Shown: positions 33,901 through 48,238, counted from the first letter of the stretch. The stretch: 64,000 nt of DNA from Phoenix dactylifera (GCF_009389715.1 NC_052399.1:16681646-16745645); one strand, 5' to 3'. Made by a program: numbers and translations. The notes: a model not told the origin generated them from the sequence alone.

Positions 33901-36900
33901 GTACAGCATGGGCATATCATAAACAGATCTAAATACCATAGAAAATGAGTCTGATGACAAGTACAAGAACTGAATATGTACAAAAAAGGGCATTTTCTAC
34001 TACATTTATATAAGCTGCAGAGAGTTCTGCTTCTATGCTTTAGTCAAACTGCAGAGAAACCCTGTTAAGAAAATACACAAGTCCGACAGGGAAGTTGTGA
34101 TGTTAAATTTGATCTACTGAGAAGAATTTCTGATAAATCTTCAAGGATATAACACGTCCAAACAAATGCCCTTTCATTCAGAGTTCAAACAACATATACT
34201 GACAAAAACATGCTCATAAAAGCAGATAAGAAGTTAAACTCAACAGCCTGACAGATTCATTCAGAGCAAAGAAATCCCAATCTAGAGCAGAACAAAAAGC
34301 AATGGCGGCACTCAGGGACAGATCAATTCATATATGTTGATGAAACAAATGCCCGTGGATCATATCTCTGCGTAGGCCAACTTAAAATCAACAAAGTCAA
34401 GTCTCTGTTTAAGCAGATCAGATATGTTTAAACAACAGTTACTCCACATCCAGTATCTTTTCAAGTGAACTGGGTTGGAAGATTATCAAGCGCTGAATTG
34501 ATCCCTTCCATGTTAGGCATCAAAGCATACAAGATTCCCATAATCTGTAAAGCTCTTTTCTTTAAAATGACATGCAAAGCCTTCCCCTGAAGTGAAGTTT
34601 AATAGTAAACAACTTGATAGTGGCTGCAATTACTCAAGCGTTAAAATTGCCACAATACCTGACAAAATGGAAGTTTGAACATTTGACTTGGAGTCTACAG
34701 TATCTGTCTTCACTCTTTTATGTTCCTTTTCATCTTGGACTTCAAGATTAACGGCAACACTTGGACTTTCTGACTGTTTCTCCTCATCCTCCTCTTTGTC
34801 TGCAGCACTTTCTAGATTATCATCTTGGCTAGAAGGAGCATCCCCCAAGATCGAATTCTGAAAATGGTTTAACTTCTCTACCAGTTCTGGATGAATAGCC
34901 AGTGGAAGTGATATAAAGTGAGAGTAATCAAGCCGTGGGCTTTTCACTGCCTGGAAATCATGGCAAAAAAAAGATAGCAGGTATTGGTAGAAGCATGAGA
35001 AAATTAATAAATGATGTGAAAAAGAATATCATTATGCATTCCAATTAAACAAATTCACACCCACAATCACAGAGATAGCATCAACGTGTATAAATAAATG
35101 AAATAGCATATAACAAACCACCCAAATTACCTAAATAAATTACCTAAATATGCTTCCTTTATTCCCATGTACTTGAAAGTGACAAGTGCACTCTTGCAAT
35201 TTAATAGGGCAATATTGTCTCATGATAAATCCATGATATTAACTTTTTCAGGTGCACATAATGCCTCATTAGGCAGCAAGAATGTCATTGCCTTTTGAAG
35301 GTAATGGAAATAAAAGTAAGCACATTTAAGTAATACGACTGGCGTAAACAAAATACAAATATCTCCCATTCATCCTATTTGTATAGTAGCTCTGTCTTAT
35401 ATGTATATCTTGTGTTCCATGCCAGGCCAGTTTTGCAAGCTGCTAGATATCAGCCAGCTAGTTGGCATGAAACAGTGCCAAATGATAACTCAAGTGCCAC
35501 TTGATGCTGAACCATAAGGGCTTTAAGGTACCTATTTTTGTTTCAGCACAGGGATGACAACAAAGCAGGAGTTTTGGAACACCAATCTATGGTATATGCC
35601 ATGCTAGGCATTGTTCGGCACTCCTCGTGCCATAAACACTTAAAATCCTTAATCTATATAGACATTCATATTATTTTCTATCTGTATATATGTATGCAAG
35701 GTACGTTGTATTGGTATCGGTAGGCGTACTGGTTGCCTACTGGGCCGGTATAGTTTCGGTTCAAACCGGTACCGAACCGGCCAACACGTAGCGCGAGCGG
35801 AAATACGCACGCGGACGCGCGCCCGCGGAGAATCGCGCCAGGAACCGCGCGCGGGCGCCGTTCCTAGCTCGCGCCCGCACAGGCGCACTGCCCCAAGGGC
35901 GAGTACCGGTGCGAACCGGTCTGATTCGCACCGATACCGGGCTTGTACCGGTCGGGCCGGAATCATTTTTCATGCTTGAACTAGACCGGTCAGGGACCGG
36001 ACCAGTCCAGGCTGAACAGGCCGGTACATGCCGGTTTAGCATACCATATATGTATGTTCATGAGAAAATAAAAATATAAGCATGCACATAGATATGTGGG
36101 TTCAGATGTGCTCCATTGTTTTCAAGATCCAACAGACAATAACATAAATTTCTTCATAATGCCATAGAAAGCATTTGTTAGAGGTTGTTTCAACATATGT
36201 CCTAATTGCAATCGGAGTTCGGAATACTTAGGCTGCATTTGGTTCAAAAGTGAAAAATTCAGATTAGCTGGGTTAAATGGAGTGAGTTCGAAGGGAAAAG
36301 GAAGGGTTAAATTATTCCACCTTTTCACAGGAGCAAATTATTCCTGGGTTAAGTGGGGTATATGGGTTAGGAAGACAAAAGGTGAAGCATGTATTATATA
36401 CCAACTTTTCAAAAACACCTATTCTGCCCTTCTAAAAAGGTGATCTAACATAGGTGCTCAAATGAGTGGTTGACTGCAGCCTTAGAGTGATAATTAATAT
36501 TTGGAGAGATACATACTTCTATTATGGAATATGCTTTATATAGCTCTGGTTATTTATTCATGGCATATTTTTAGTTTCTTCTAACTTTACTAAGGGCTAG
36601 CAAAATTCTAGGTTATAGCAATCCAATACATGTCAATTAAGGCAATGTCCATAGGCTGCTCGATAAGCTAAATGGAACCTTAAATCTGAGCACTCAACAG
36701 GAGTGCAAGAGAGGTGCTTGATCATCCCAATGTCATAATCTCCTTTGGCTATTCTTAGAGCAAACTTATATTAAAATGATTTGGATGCATGTGCATACTG
36801 GTAACCCCTGAGTCATTTTCTTGAAGTTCTAATAAGCAAAACTAGGCTGGTAAAACAGCATTAATACTTTTAAGCAAAAGTTTGGACTAGAAAGCACTGC

Positions 36901-39900
36901 CTCAAATGAAGGTATTCTGGTGATGCTACAAGTTCATAGAGGCTACATATGATGGAACACAATGTGCAAGGGGGGCTGGTTGAAGGTGCTACATGCAAGA
37001 AAGCTAGTGTTTTTGTGTTTTTTTATGGTGGGGCTGCCGTATCGGGTTGAGGCACCTGACTTGCAGTCATTTTCATTATTATGAAAATAAAAGTAGGTAG
37101 ATAGCATGAAATGCTTCAAATTCACCAAGGAGATTAGCTCAATATACATTTAATACAAAAACCATTTTAGCAAGTACACTAGCCAAGTATATATAAGGAA
37201 TATTCCTATGTCGTTATGACATTAGTTGCACATTACGACCACAGTACACCACGCTCCAAGCAAGGTTTCAAATATCACTATTGGGTCCTGGCCCTGTATC
37301 GGCAAGCCTTGAACCAAAAGGCTTGTTTTTAGGCTTTTAGGCGAGTGGCTGAATCCTTAAAAGTTTTACAACAAAAATACTAAAATACATGACCAGAACA
37401 ATGCTGGAAACATTCAAAATAGTGGCCCAAATGCCATAATTATTACTATCACACATGGCCCAACTTTATGTATCCAGCCATTGGTGGTTAAAATACCGAA
37501 GACAAAATTGTTTTTCAATAAAATACAAAAAACATAATTGAAACAGAAATGATGGAAGCTATGTCTTAAGCGCTGAAAACAACTCTAAAACATCCCAAAG
37601 AACATTATTTTGGGCCGTGTATAGATTCAAATTCATCTTCGATGTAATTTTTTTCCATCAATTTCAATAAAAATTGCCTTGATTTTTGATGCTTCTAGTG
37701 GCAACTACTTCTCTGAAAGATCCTTGCACTAGTCTTAATCTTTCATAAAATCTGACTCCACAACAATCAAAGCAATTATATAAACATTGTTTACTTTAAC
37801 AAATAATAGGTTCAATATGATAGTATGGAACACAATTAAAGAAAGCTTAAAAAATAAAAAATAAAAATCATAGATATAATTGGAAAATTATGACAACTGA
37901 CAAAAGAGACTATATGACAGAATTTAAAATCTGACCTAGATTGTATTTTTAATGCAATCAAGCAAAGCTTTTGTTTATGTAATTCATATTTAATAGGAAA
38001 CCTACCTCTTCAACTATAGTTGCAATTTTTTCTGATGCTTTAGTCACGCTTTCGACAGAATTGCCTTCAATAACTACAGAAAGTGTCTTATTAGTATCAT
38101 TTTACCTTGTGAAGCAAAAGCTAATATAAAAAAGTAATAAGTAATCTTATATCATTAAAAATACCAAATCATTCTATTTGATATGCAAAATCAACACCAA
38201 ACTCTTTATTCATTTGATAAACTGCGTATCAAGAACCTTCACAACTCATATGATAGACATGGACAAAATCAAATAAAGAAAAAACTGGATAGTGCATGAA
38301 CTGAAGAAGAAAATATTGCCAATAAAACATAACTCAGATGCTCAAAAAATATGAATTCTCTAAATATTTTAATATTTTATCTCAATATTTAAAATCTGAT
38401 GATATATGACACAAAGTTACACAAGGACAATTAATCTTGATTTGTTCTGTCCAATAATTTCACAAAGTTGGTTATACGTCACATTAGATTTCTCTATATG
38501 CAAGATGATGCAAAGCAAAATTTTAGTAGCCAAGGCTAACAAACACCAAGATGGATAATGAAATTATTATCCTGTTAAGATGATAGCCACTTGGGACAAG
38601 TAGCTGCCTAGGCTTAGGCGGTCCCTATGTTGTCGCACCAAGGAACCGGCCACCTAAATTGACCCTCTGTGAGGATCAGATGGCTAGCAGGTGCAAAAGT
38701 GTAACAACTAAAGACCTCATCCAAAAAGGCTAGCCAAAAGTTATTATTTTGGGATCCTTAGCCTTATATCAGAACCTGCAATCTTCCCATGGCACAGCCA
38801 GTGTAGAACTAAACACGTACCTACAACACACTCTTCCAATTTAACGCTAGTGTCCTTGCGCAGCTAAATCATAAAGACCAATCATAATCACTATGATCGG
38901 CTTATGAACAGCCCAACAAGGCCCATGCTATAGTGTCCCCCTGTCCATATGGATTATGCGCCAAGTCCCCTATGATACCATGTGCTATGGCCCAGGACCT
39001 TACCCATAAAGGTTAGCCAGAAGTTATTATTTACAATCCTTGGCCCTGTTTAAATATCCAACAACAACCAATGTGGGTCTAGACACGCCCCCACATGGGT
39101 CCTGATATATAGTGGCCCGCTTAGATGTCGGTAGCTCTAATGAGTAGGTTTGAACTCTTGGTTAAGTATCTTGGAAGAGAAAAATGCAAAATATTGTTGC
39201 TCGTGTAAGTGCAAAGACTACATACCAAACCAAAAAATCACATGCAACTACTAAGTCATGATCGAAAGCTTTATTAACTAGATAAGAATCTGGATCAAAC
39301 CGCTAGCAACATTGTTTTATGATAATTAGGTACAGGAATTTCAAGAGTAACAAAGCATATTAAAGTTGAATCCATTTCAAGAAAAGTAGAGAAATCTTGG
39401 CCTCATATATCAAGTATGTCAATCAACTATCGATATGTTCACTGAAAGTACATGAGGGATCCGGTTACTTAAGAAAACAGCTACAATACTATGCATTCAT
39501 GCAATCAATGCTTGAGTTGTATGACCTAAATATGACAAAATGGGCTAGGTGGCCCATTTTAACCTTTGATCCAACTGGGTAATCCCAAACTAAAATTTGA
39601 TGGATGAAATGCCAAATCTAACATCTAGAGACCAGGATGTCGTGGTATTCTATCAAGAAGAACTGTACAAACCTGTAAGATGACCCGGTTTATAAGCTTT
39701 TCTCAAATGGAATTGGTATTAGCTGAGCTTGTTTCCCTGTAATAGCATCTAACATTGGGTATACCTCATAGTTTCAAAGTTTCACTAGTTTAGTGGCTTC
39801 TTTCAACAAATTTTTTGCCTATCTCTATATATAATGAGAACTTCTAGAGTTGGCTGCACAAAGCCGGACTCCACAGGTGAAGCCAATGTGGGGTCCGCAT

Positions 39901-42900
39901 CTTAAATAAATAAAAGAAAAAGACTGGACTCCGTAGATGAAGCCGTTATGGACCCGCACCTTAAATACACTAGAGAAAGGGGGGAAACATCCGCACATTC
40001 CACATATTGCTCCTTCGCCATGAATCTTCGTTTTCTTTCTATCCTAGAAATTGACTTTTCTAAACTTCTCAGCAGACTTAAAATTTGCATCTTTCTAAAA
40101 TATAAAAAATCCCTATATATAATGGAACTCCATGACATGCTGAAACTGGACTCCATCAATGCCATGCCTCACTAAAAGATGCTAGAGGGGGCTAAATTAT
40201 CCATGCATCTCATGTATTGCATTTTTCTTTTTCAGTTTCTACTATGAATCCTAATTTTCTTTCTATCTTAAAAATCATTAGTTTTTTTAAACATCTCAAT
40301 GGATTTAATTTTATTTTTTAATAAATTGAACTTTCTAAAACAAAATAATAAACAGATCATAATCGTTCATATTTTAAGATTTTCAATATACATATACATG
40401 TATGTATATGTACATCTATGTATATATACACATATATATAAAATATGTGTGTATACGTATATACAGATATACACATATAAAGACATACATAATATTATAT
40501 AAATATGCACTCTCGCGTGCATGGCATGTACTAGATGCTGGTGCTACATAATGAGAAGAAACCTATGAAGCATGGACACGGATATGAGATGTGGATACAA
40601 CATGATACAGATAATGCCAAAACATTAAATCTTGCAAAAGTAGGATACAATACAGCTATAAATCAAGGAATATATATACAGCAGATGTACATAATACATA
40701 CATACAAAAAATATATATATGTATGTAAAAAAGAATCTATAAACCATAGTGGGCTACCAAAATAATATAGTTCACATTTTATATGATAGCATGAATTTTA
40801 CAAAGTCATTATTTAGCTATCATTCAAATCCATAGATCGTATCCATATTTTATATTTTAAATTAATAGCATAAACTACAAAATTGACCCTCTTTATCGTT
40901 TTTGGAGGTTCCCAAAAAGTATCTAAAGTGTACCCAAGAAATAACCTGAGTGTTTATTTTAATTCTGAAAATAGGATACTTAATACAAGTGTCAGATACA
41001 TATCTAACAAAAATCAGTATCAAATATGTATTTGATACGGACATGATGTGTGATTTGAAGTATCCATGGTTCGTAGGATATAACGCGCATCGCAAGTTTA
41101 ATTAATGTTTGAGGCTACATATATTTGGTATACTCCCCCTAATAATCATAAGTTGCTTAAGTAATCAAAAATTGAGCCCCTTCACATCGTCATAGATCAA
41201 TTTATTAGGTATGACCCTTTTACTTAAAGAGTGTAGGATTATTAATGATGAAGATAATGAGAATAAAATGTTGGTCTAAAATCTGAAAATGACATAAATA
41301 TTGTTCAATTGTAAGTTTTCTAAAAATAATTCAAAAAAATATAATTGATGTATTAAGTTGAAAGGAAGTTCAGAGGACTCCATGTGATTTAAATCTCCAA
41401 AAATCATGAAGCGTATAACAAAACCCTTATGCAATTATTTGCATTGTAGTCGAGATAGTAAAGGTTTACATCCTTACCAATACAATTGTCCTCCTTTGAT
41501 GATGGGAATATAATTTTCACTGCCAACTCTCCCTCAATTTGTGTTTGCACAGAGCCCCTGAAAGCAGAATACTTTGAGAGTTCATGTTCTATAACAATCA
41601 TATATTTTCAAATGTACAGATTTGGAGCGAAAGCATTCTCAAAAACAATAATTTTCTTGAAAAAAGAAAATAACATTGTTGAGCTATACCCTTTTCCTTT
41701 TATGAAATGAATCAAAGAAGAATCTACCTGCGGATAAAAATCCAAAGATAAGCAATGAGTTTATATCATGGAAAATATCAAAGTAAATCCTATATAAGCT
41801 AGTAAGTCACATATCATAGCAAAAGCAATAGCAAAATGCCGGTGCTTAATTTGGGATACAACTGCCACATAGGCAAACATGAAACTTCATAACACGATAC
41901 GATAATCGGACAGATCAAAGCAATCTGAATGAAGCAAATCAAATGAACCCAATTGTAGTCAGAATTCTTGAAGTGACAATTGGTAAAGTAAAAAAAAGAG
42001 AGAGAGAGAGAGAAATCCTTTTCACTGAACATTTTAACAGAAACAAGTAGAACTTATTTGTTAAAATGTTCAAGAAAAAAGTCTGTGAAGTTATATTGTT
42101 AACTTCAACATATAAAAGTAACCCTATTTACATGGGTTCCCACTAATTGAATATAGTACAATCCAACAGGTCCTGGAAGTTTTCCTATGACTAGTCTAAG
42201 CCTATAGATAAGCCTTCTATATGGTTATTAATCATTAATTAATATTACTGGCATATTTTAAAGATTAAAGAATATCGAAGATTACAGATTTTGGAGTAGC
42301 GAATTTAGGAAATGCAAGACAGTTGGACTGAGATAGGTTAAACACAGTATAGGAACAAAAACGATGTGACGAGGAAGACCATAAATAAGATACTAAAGGT
42401 TTAGGGATAACAAAAGATGAAGGGGTGACAGTAGAACACTCGTATGCAAGAACTGAATAAATTCCGAAGCATGACCTGCAAAGCGAACCCAAATATATGA
42501 GAAATACTTGTCCTTTATGCTTAATCATAATAGTAGTGTTTACCAGTTTTACAATAAGCTATACAAGTGATACTACCAATATATGACTTATTTCAAAATC
42601 AAATTGGTGATAGTGTTAATACAAGAATCAGATTCTAACATTGGCATATAAGGGACTATTTGTTATGTTGTGTTAGTTTCTAATACAAGAAAACTGGTGA
42701 ATGCAAAGGTTGATAAGTTTGGAGAATAAGCATCTGATAGTCAGCATATGTATAACCTATATTAGTATTATATTGACATTGGAGATTAAGTTAAGACCAG
42801 CAAGTACTAAGGGACTATTAGTTTTATACCAAGTAATCATGCAAATATTAGTATTATATAAGTAAAATCAAAATCAAATTGATTACAATGTTTGGTATTA

Positions 42901-45649
42901 TGTTCTAACATAGGCATTTAAGGGAGTATTAGTCATGGCACGATGTTAATTTCTAATACAAGAACTCTGGTGGATGCTTAAGCTTGATAAATTTGGAGAA
43001 TAAGTGTCCAAAGATATATTGAAGAAATGTCACATGGAATCAAATTTTAATGGGATAAAACAGATGAACCCTACTCAAACAGATAGATATGAATATACTC
43101 CATTGATTAATTTCTTCACCTAGAATCTATTATATGAAAAATGCAGAGATAGATGAAGACATGATATGAAGATAAAAAAGGCCAACAAATTTGCAATGTG
43201 ATTTAGCATTGTGATCACAGAATGCAAATGAAAGTTAAGGGGAACCTAATAATATTTCAGTTATGTTGCATAATCAAAAATTATTAGGCAATAATTGAGA
43301 TTGATGCATATATGACTACAGATAAAAAAGAATACTATTTTTGGCATCAATATGGAGTGTATAATTAGACAATGCATTGCAGACAGCCAAAGATGTTCAA
43401 CAAAAGGCAAGGAAGGGCATTGTGGGCAAATAATTCAAATTGTATGGGAAGTTCAAACAAGAATTGGCCAAGAGCCTAGAGAATCTGTATCATAGTTGTA
43501 ATAATGGCTTCCCAAAAAGGTTGCATAGATAGAGAATTAGATCATCACCAGAACCAAGAGTGAGGGATTTCACAGAAATCACCACAAAATAGATGCAACA
43601 AAGGCATGTCACTAAAAAGGACTAAAACACCAATAGATGCTATGCAGGATCTGTAACGCACTATGCTTTACAGGTAAATTTGGCTTTTTCATTCGAGATC
43701 ACAAAGCTCATAAAAAAGTAGCATCAAATGCTCTTGGAACTTAGCCTAGTTTGAAGTTCATAATCCATTACTAGCTCTTTTTTACGATTACTGGAATCAG
43801 GCCTCATTGCTAATCCATATAGACAGTTATGTTCCGCCGATTGGATGCATAAGTAAATCATCATTCAAAGATAATTTGATCCTGGATAAATAAAACCTTG
43901 CAGACATATCCCAGGCAAAATATGCCGGTATAATTATGCACAAGATACCAAAAACGAAACTTAAGCTTTCCTGCAAAGCTTGTGAATGATATTTGCACAA
44001 ACAAACCTCAACAGAGATAGAATATTTCTCAACTCCACAAGCGAACTCTGCATACTTGTTGGAGCTTGATTCCTGTAAAGTTTCCTCCATAACTTCTTTC
44101 TGGCATCTCACCTCATTAGACTTGGAGTCAGTTTCACAGCCACAACTCCCTGGTGCATTCTCTACCTTACATGAAAGTAAAATAGATTATTTTCCTCCTA
44201 TAAATTCAGATTGACTTATTTACCACACAAGCACTTTGAGTTAGAGATGTTGGCATGCCAGAAATTGGTTCAACCTCACTAACATTTTGAATATCAGCCA
44301 TACAGGAGGACACATTATTATACATTTCATGGACTTCGCATCGAACATCAGACCTTTCACTACAATCAACCGCATCATATAGATTCTTCCTGAGTTTACT
44401 TTTCGACTACTCATACTTACAGTTTCTACATTAAAACTGAAATGACAAAAAACAAAAACAAATATCCAAAATTGCAATTGGATACAGGGAGTGTCCTGTA
44501 TATTATATTAAATGAAATTTGTCATAAAAATGACAGAGTAAATGTACACGAAAATAAGCAAATGCACTAGTAGCCTTTTACAGTTAAGTAAACTGGACGC
44601 CTTGTTTATCTGATCATGTATTATGTGGAACAGATATACGCAAACCCAAAACCCATAAAATTTAGCTTTTTGAACTCAATATGCTGGTTAATGAAAAAAG
44701 ATTTGCAATCCTAAAACATTTTTTGTGAACTTAATGAATGGACTTTTTTTTTGAAAAATTGATGACGGAGAACAATAATTAGCAGAGGCCTCCAGAAGAA
44801 CCCTTTACACACAAGGACCTAACATTTTGAAGCATCATACAGATCACTTCAGCTGAACCAGTAAGATGTCTAAGCCTCTAATGTCATTTCAGCAGTGGGT
44901 ATGAGCATATGTGCTATTTCTGAGTTCTATATGTTATTACCAGAGCACTTGTTGAACAAAACTTCACGAGCTAAAAACAACAGTAAGCCACAAGGTAAAA
45001 GAGATAGTTTATGATATTACATCTCTGACCAGAAAGGAATGTATAGGATTCTTACAGAGCATGATTTATCAAGGAAATGAATTACAGGTATGAAATGGTT
45101 CTTTAAATATTTAAAAAATGAATTACGTAGTAAATGCATCCTGTCTTAAAATGGTCCAGAAATAAAAACCTGATACAACCACATCCTTTTAAACAAAGAA
45201 ATTCCAAAAATACAATAGAATTTGTCAGCTCGACTGGCTAGGTAGTTTTGGTAATAGCAATTTTTTTCTGCAGAAACAGTGAAGTTGTTGAACAAGTAGA
45301 AATATATACCTATATCACAAATATTATAACAATAATTGCAACCATTCTCAGTTATCTAGTTGATTTGGCCTTGCTAGGTCAAGGTAGGAAGCTCAATATC
45401 CAGGCCATAAACAACAGCAAAAGTAACAACTGGTCAATATATAATAAGTGAAGAACAAGGTAGTTTATTAGGAAAGGACTACAGACTGTCCATGTAAATA
45501 TAGACCCTAAATAAGGATAATGAAAATGAATTCAAAATGTAAAAGAAACCTGACTGCGTGGAGATTGGCCTCCATACAGGCATAGTTGCTTTCTGCTTCT
45601 TGTGTTGTCCCATCATATTTGACCTATCCTTGGCCCCACCCACTTTCAT
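30920..45649 (-). CDS. ASCC1: ASCC1-like protein: KH domain plus 2H phosphoesterase (AKAP7/2'-5' ligase-like) domain
   Basis: Thirteen exons: 45550-45649, 44224-44406, 44007-44165, 41690-41727, 41478-41557, 38006-38073, 34659-34950, 33726-33838, 33584-33649, 32242-32332, 32051-32118, 31192-31229, 30920-31103; about 490 aa. Start MKVGGAKDRS is followed by VWRPISTQS, typical of plant homologues. A KH fold spans exons 4-6, with GKGG in its RNA-binding loop. The AKAP7-like 2H domain begins DYSHFISLPLAIHPELV (exon 7), which also carries an acidic insert. The two catalytic HxT motifs are FHLTVL (exon 8) and LHATLM (exon 12). The protein ends GYYHCCASIPLPENMQTE. In animals ASCC1 belongs to the ASC-1 transcription/repair complex; the plant role is inferred. 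Every junction from exon 2 onward closes in phase, but exon 1 ends in phase 1 and exon 2 can only begin in phase 0, so a small exon or sequence error is likely near 44.4-45.5 kb. Confidence 0.87.
35697..36045. mobile_element. GC-rich insertion with perfect 11-bp target duplication (MULE-MITE candidate)
   Basis: A 349-bp GC-rich block rich in ACCGGT/CCGGTAC palindromes interrupts an AT-rich ASCC1 intron. The 11-mer ATATATGTATG occurs immediately before it (35686-35696) and immediately after it (36046-36056). The ends, CAAGGTACGTTG and AGCATACC, show only weak inverted similarity. A 9-11 bp duplication suits Mutator-like elements; a SINE is possible, but there is no A-rich tail. ORFs across it (35649-36042) result from GC content. 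Confidence 0.7.
36231..36481. mobile_element. Tourist-like MITE candidate (251 bp, TSD TTA)
   Basis: The left end starts GGCTGCATTTGGTT and the right end finishes TGCAGCC, so the terminal 7 bp are inverted repeats. TTA flanks both sides (36228-36230 and 36482-36484). No coding. It lies in the same ASCC1 intron as the GC-rich insertion. Confidence 0.5.
38600..39150. repeat. Two diverged copies of a retrotransposon-like segment in an ASCC1 intron
   Basis: Related segments of about 110 bp occur near 38710-38820 and 38995-39105. They share GCTAGCCAAAAGTTATTATT / GTTAGCCAGAAGTTATTATT, then CCTTRGCC, then AACTAAACAC / GTCTAGACAC. The ACCAATGTGGG-TAGACAC phrase is common in plant LTR debris, but the element was not identified. 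Confidence 0.45.
39830..40310. repeat. Diverged direct duplication, about 200-300 bp units
   Basis: Phrases TATATATAATG-GAACT-C, GGACTCC-TAGATGAAGCC, CATCCGCACATTCCACATATTGC and ATGAATCTTCGTTTTCTTTCTATC near 39830-40060 recur in altered form near 40115-40280 (GGACTCCATCAATGCC, CATGCATCTCATGTATTGC, ATGAATCCTAATTTTCTTTC). An internal copy of the GGACTCC-GAAGCC part occurs as well. Likely a decayed repeat. Confidence 0.5.
42599..43012. repeat. Diverged direct duplication, about 145-bp units
   Basis: Two related segments, about 42599-42740 and 42866-43012, share TCTAACATTGGCATATAAGG / TCTAACATAGGCATTTAAGG, TTAGTTTCTAATACAAGAA and GATAAGTTTGGAGAATAAG, in the same order and orientation, in the intron between ASCC1 exons 3 and 4. 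Confidence 0.65.
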
Positions 45650-47463
45650 AACACAATTTAAACTGTGATCATGGTGAAAACCCTGAAATAGTTAACTTAG
45701 GAACTGTCATCAAAAAACATTTTAGATGAAACCTCAATTGCACTAGAATATAGCAACTAGAGTTCTAGACTAAGTCAATAATCAAAAAGTTTGAAAAGAA
45801 AAGGCTCTGGAATTTTGTCATTTCTCCTGAACAATTTCAGTCCATCTGCTGGCTGAACCAACCCAAAAGGCTACAATGGATATCTTCGATCGGGTGAAAT
45901 TAGTCTAGTCTTAGATTGTTTCATGTAAGACTCATGGTTTCTCATCCATGAATCAAATATGTATTATATCAAATAGAATTAACATACACAATCAAGAGAA
46001 CTTATGTTCATGCTGAAAAATTCCAAAAACATTTTCTAAAGCCACTTTAATAAAGTCACGATAAGGCCAACAATGTTGTATGCACCGAACTATAGGGGTT
46101 AAGAAGGTATCGATAAACAAAAATGACATGGCAGAACAAAAATATTGAGATAGATGTGTTTGGGGATATTTAGTGTACAGAGTAAAGACTATAGTAAAAA
46201 TTTACAAGGTTCACTGTATAGTGTAATCACTAATATCAACCTGAAACCAGAATAATTTACCTTATAGAGATCATCTACAGAGACTGTGAGGCTGATGGAC
46301 AAGGGTTTTGGATATAATATTATAGATAACATGGATATAACAAACAGACAATAGTCCATAAATTTGAATGTGGTGTCAGTCTCTGAGACAGGAATTAAGC
46401 AATTTCAAGCATCAGTATGGCAAAAGTATAGTTCCATTTGTCAAGCATCTGATTCCTATAGCCCAATTATGACCTTAGCGATCTGAATTCCTTGGAGGGG
46501 TAGACTAAGGCTAGACCTAACCTTTGATATTTTTCTACACAAAGTGGCTTCCCTAGGATTTGAACTTGTGCCACTGTGCTTGTCAATCTGAGCCTTTGCC
46601 ATCGAGAGTCTGATTACTAGAAAAAGATTTAGGATTTTCTCACCATTTGAAATTTGGCAATAGCTTATCACATCAAGATAAAGTTAGGCATGTCATAATG
46701 ATTTATGTTGCGTGTAAAATGAATAGCACAAGTTAAACCGTCAAATTAGTTCACAGAAGCACCTATGAGAACTCATGTTTCTCCTTGTCGATCATCATTT
46801 TAGTCATGCATACCTTGCAAAGGTCTTGAAATTATTATAAAGACTATATTCTAGCAAGGAGCTCCGTCAAAAACTGCTTATTAAACATACACATTTAATA
46901 AAGATTTGCAAGAGTCATGTTCCTCATGAATAAATATGCAAATGACTTTGACAAATCAAACCACAGAACCTTCGCAGCATGAAGTCTATACAAAGAAGCA
47001 AGCATAGGAGACTCAGCCTCGTCTTATAGTTGTGATAACACAAGAACTTAAGAGTATCTAGCCTTATAAATAAAGATAAATATATCTAGTGCTAGTAGAT
47101 TTAACTTTTTTTTTGGTATCAGAATTGATCATCAACCCATCAATTTATATGTATCTCTACATCAAGCACAACAGGAGCCAAACGTAATTATCTTACCGGT
47201 AAATTGATACCCTTAGGTTTGTACCAATCAAAAGATCATGAAGTCCTGATATTAAGACAATTACATAAAGATTTTATATAGATACTTATAGTAATAATGA
47301 ACGGTAGAATCTTCACCGCATATCCACCCCTATTAGGTACAGAATCAAAATTTCTCCACAGGAGTTTCCTTCAGTGAACTACTCTCCAACAATGAGTAAC
47401 AAACAACTATATAATAGATAGTCCACTGGTGAATAGCAAACTCAAATGTTTATGGAAAAGAAT

Positions 47464-47850
47464 CCAATTTTAGGGTAACAGTTATAATTCAAAGTTTCTT
47501 TTTCTTCTTGAACAGTTCATTCTATGGATTCTTTTTCTTTCTTTATAGATAATTCAAGAAAGAGAACACAGTTAAAGAAACCATTACATTAAAGAAACCC
47601 GTTTATGGTAACAGGTAGAACTCATAGTTTCTTTTTATTATTGAACACCTCATTCTAGTTTTTTTTTTGTTTGTTTCTTTCTTTATACATAATTCAAGAA
47701 ACCGAAAACAGTCATTCTGACCTTTACAGCAAAGAAACCAATTCTAAGGGAATAATTATAAGTCATAGTTTTTTTTTTCTTCTCGAACAGCTAGTTCTAG
47801 GGTCTCGTTTTCTTCCTTTATTTACAGATAATTCGAGAATTGAAAAAACA
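47464..47850. repeat. Three diverged tandem units of about 135-140 bp
   Basis: Units begin near 47464, 47597 and 47739. Each carries GGTAACAG-TA..TCA-AGTTTCTTTTT, then a TTGAACA--TCATTCTA stretch, TTTCTTTCTTTATA-ATAATTCAAGAA, and AAAGAAACC. They lie in the presumed first intron of ASCC1. Confidence 0.7.
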
Positions 47851-48236
47851 TGTTTACAAGTAAATTTACGGAAATTTCCACTTAAGCAGCAAATTTGTCC
47901 GCCGTGGTTTAACAAACTAAAAGAATAATCAATAAAATGAGCAAATATAACCAACTTTGATAAAAGAACTAAACCGAGACAGAAAAAGAAAAGAATCGAA
48001 CCAAAGAAAAAGAAGAAGAAATCAGAGCTCGAAACCTGAAAGGTAGGGACTTGAAGACGGCACAAAGGATTAGAAAGAACAGTTGGGGCGCATACAAGCT
48101 TCAACAGACAATCGACTCTGTGGAAATTTTAGAAAGAATGTAGTAGTAATGAAAAATCAAGAAAACCAACCGAGGAAACCTTCCTGTGATTCGAAGCAAA
48201 AGGCCAAATAACGACAAAGATAAATTTTAGAGAGAG

Positions 48237-48238
<2 letters not shown>

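Noticed and set aside
35649..36042. Arg/Pro-rich ORFs in an ASCC1 intron
   Set aside because: They lie across a GC-rich insertion with an 11-bp target duplication and have no coding signature.
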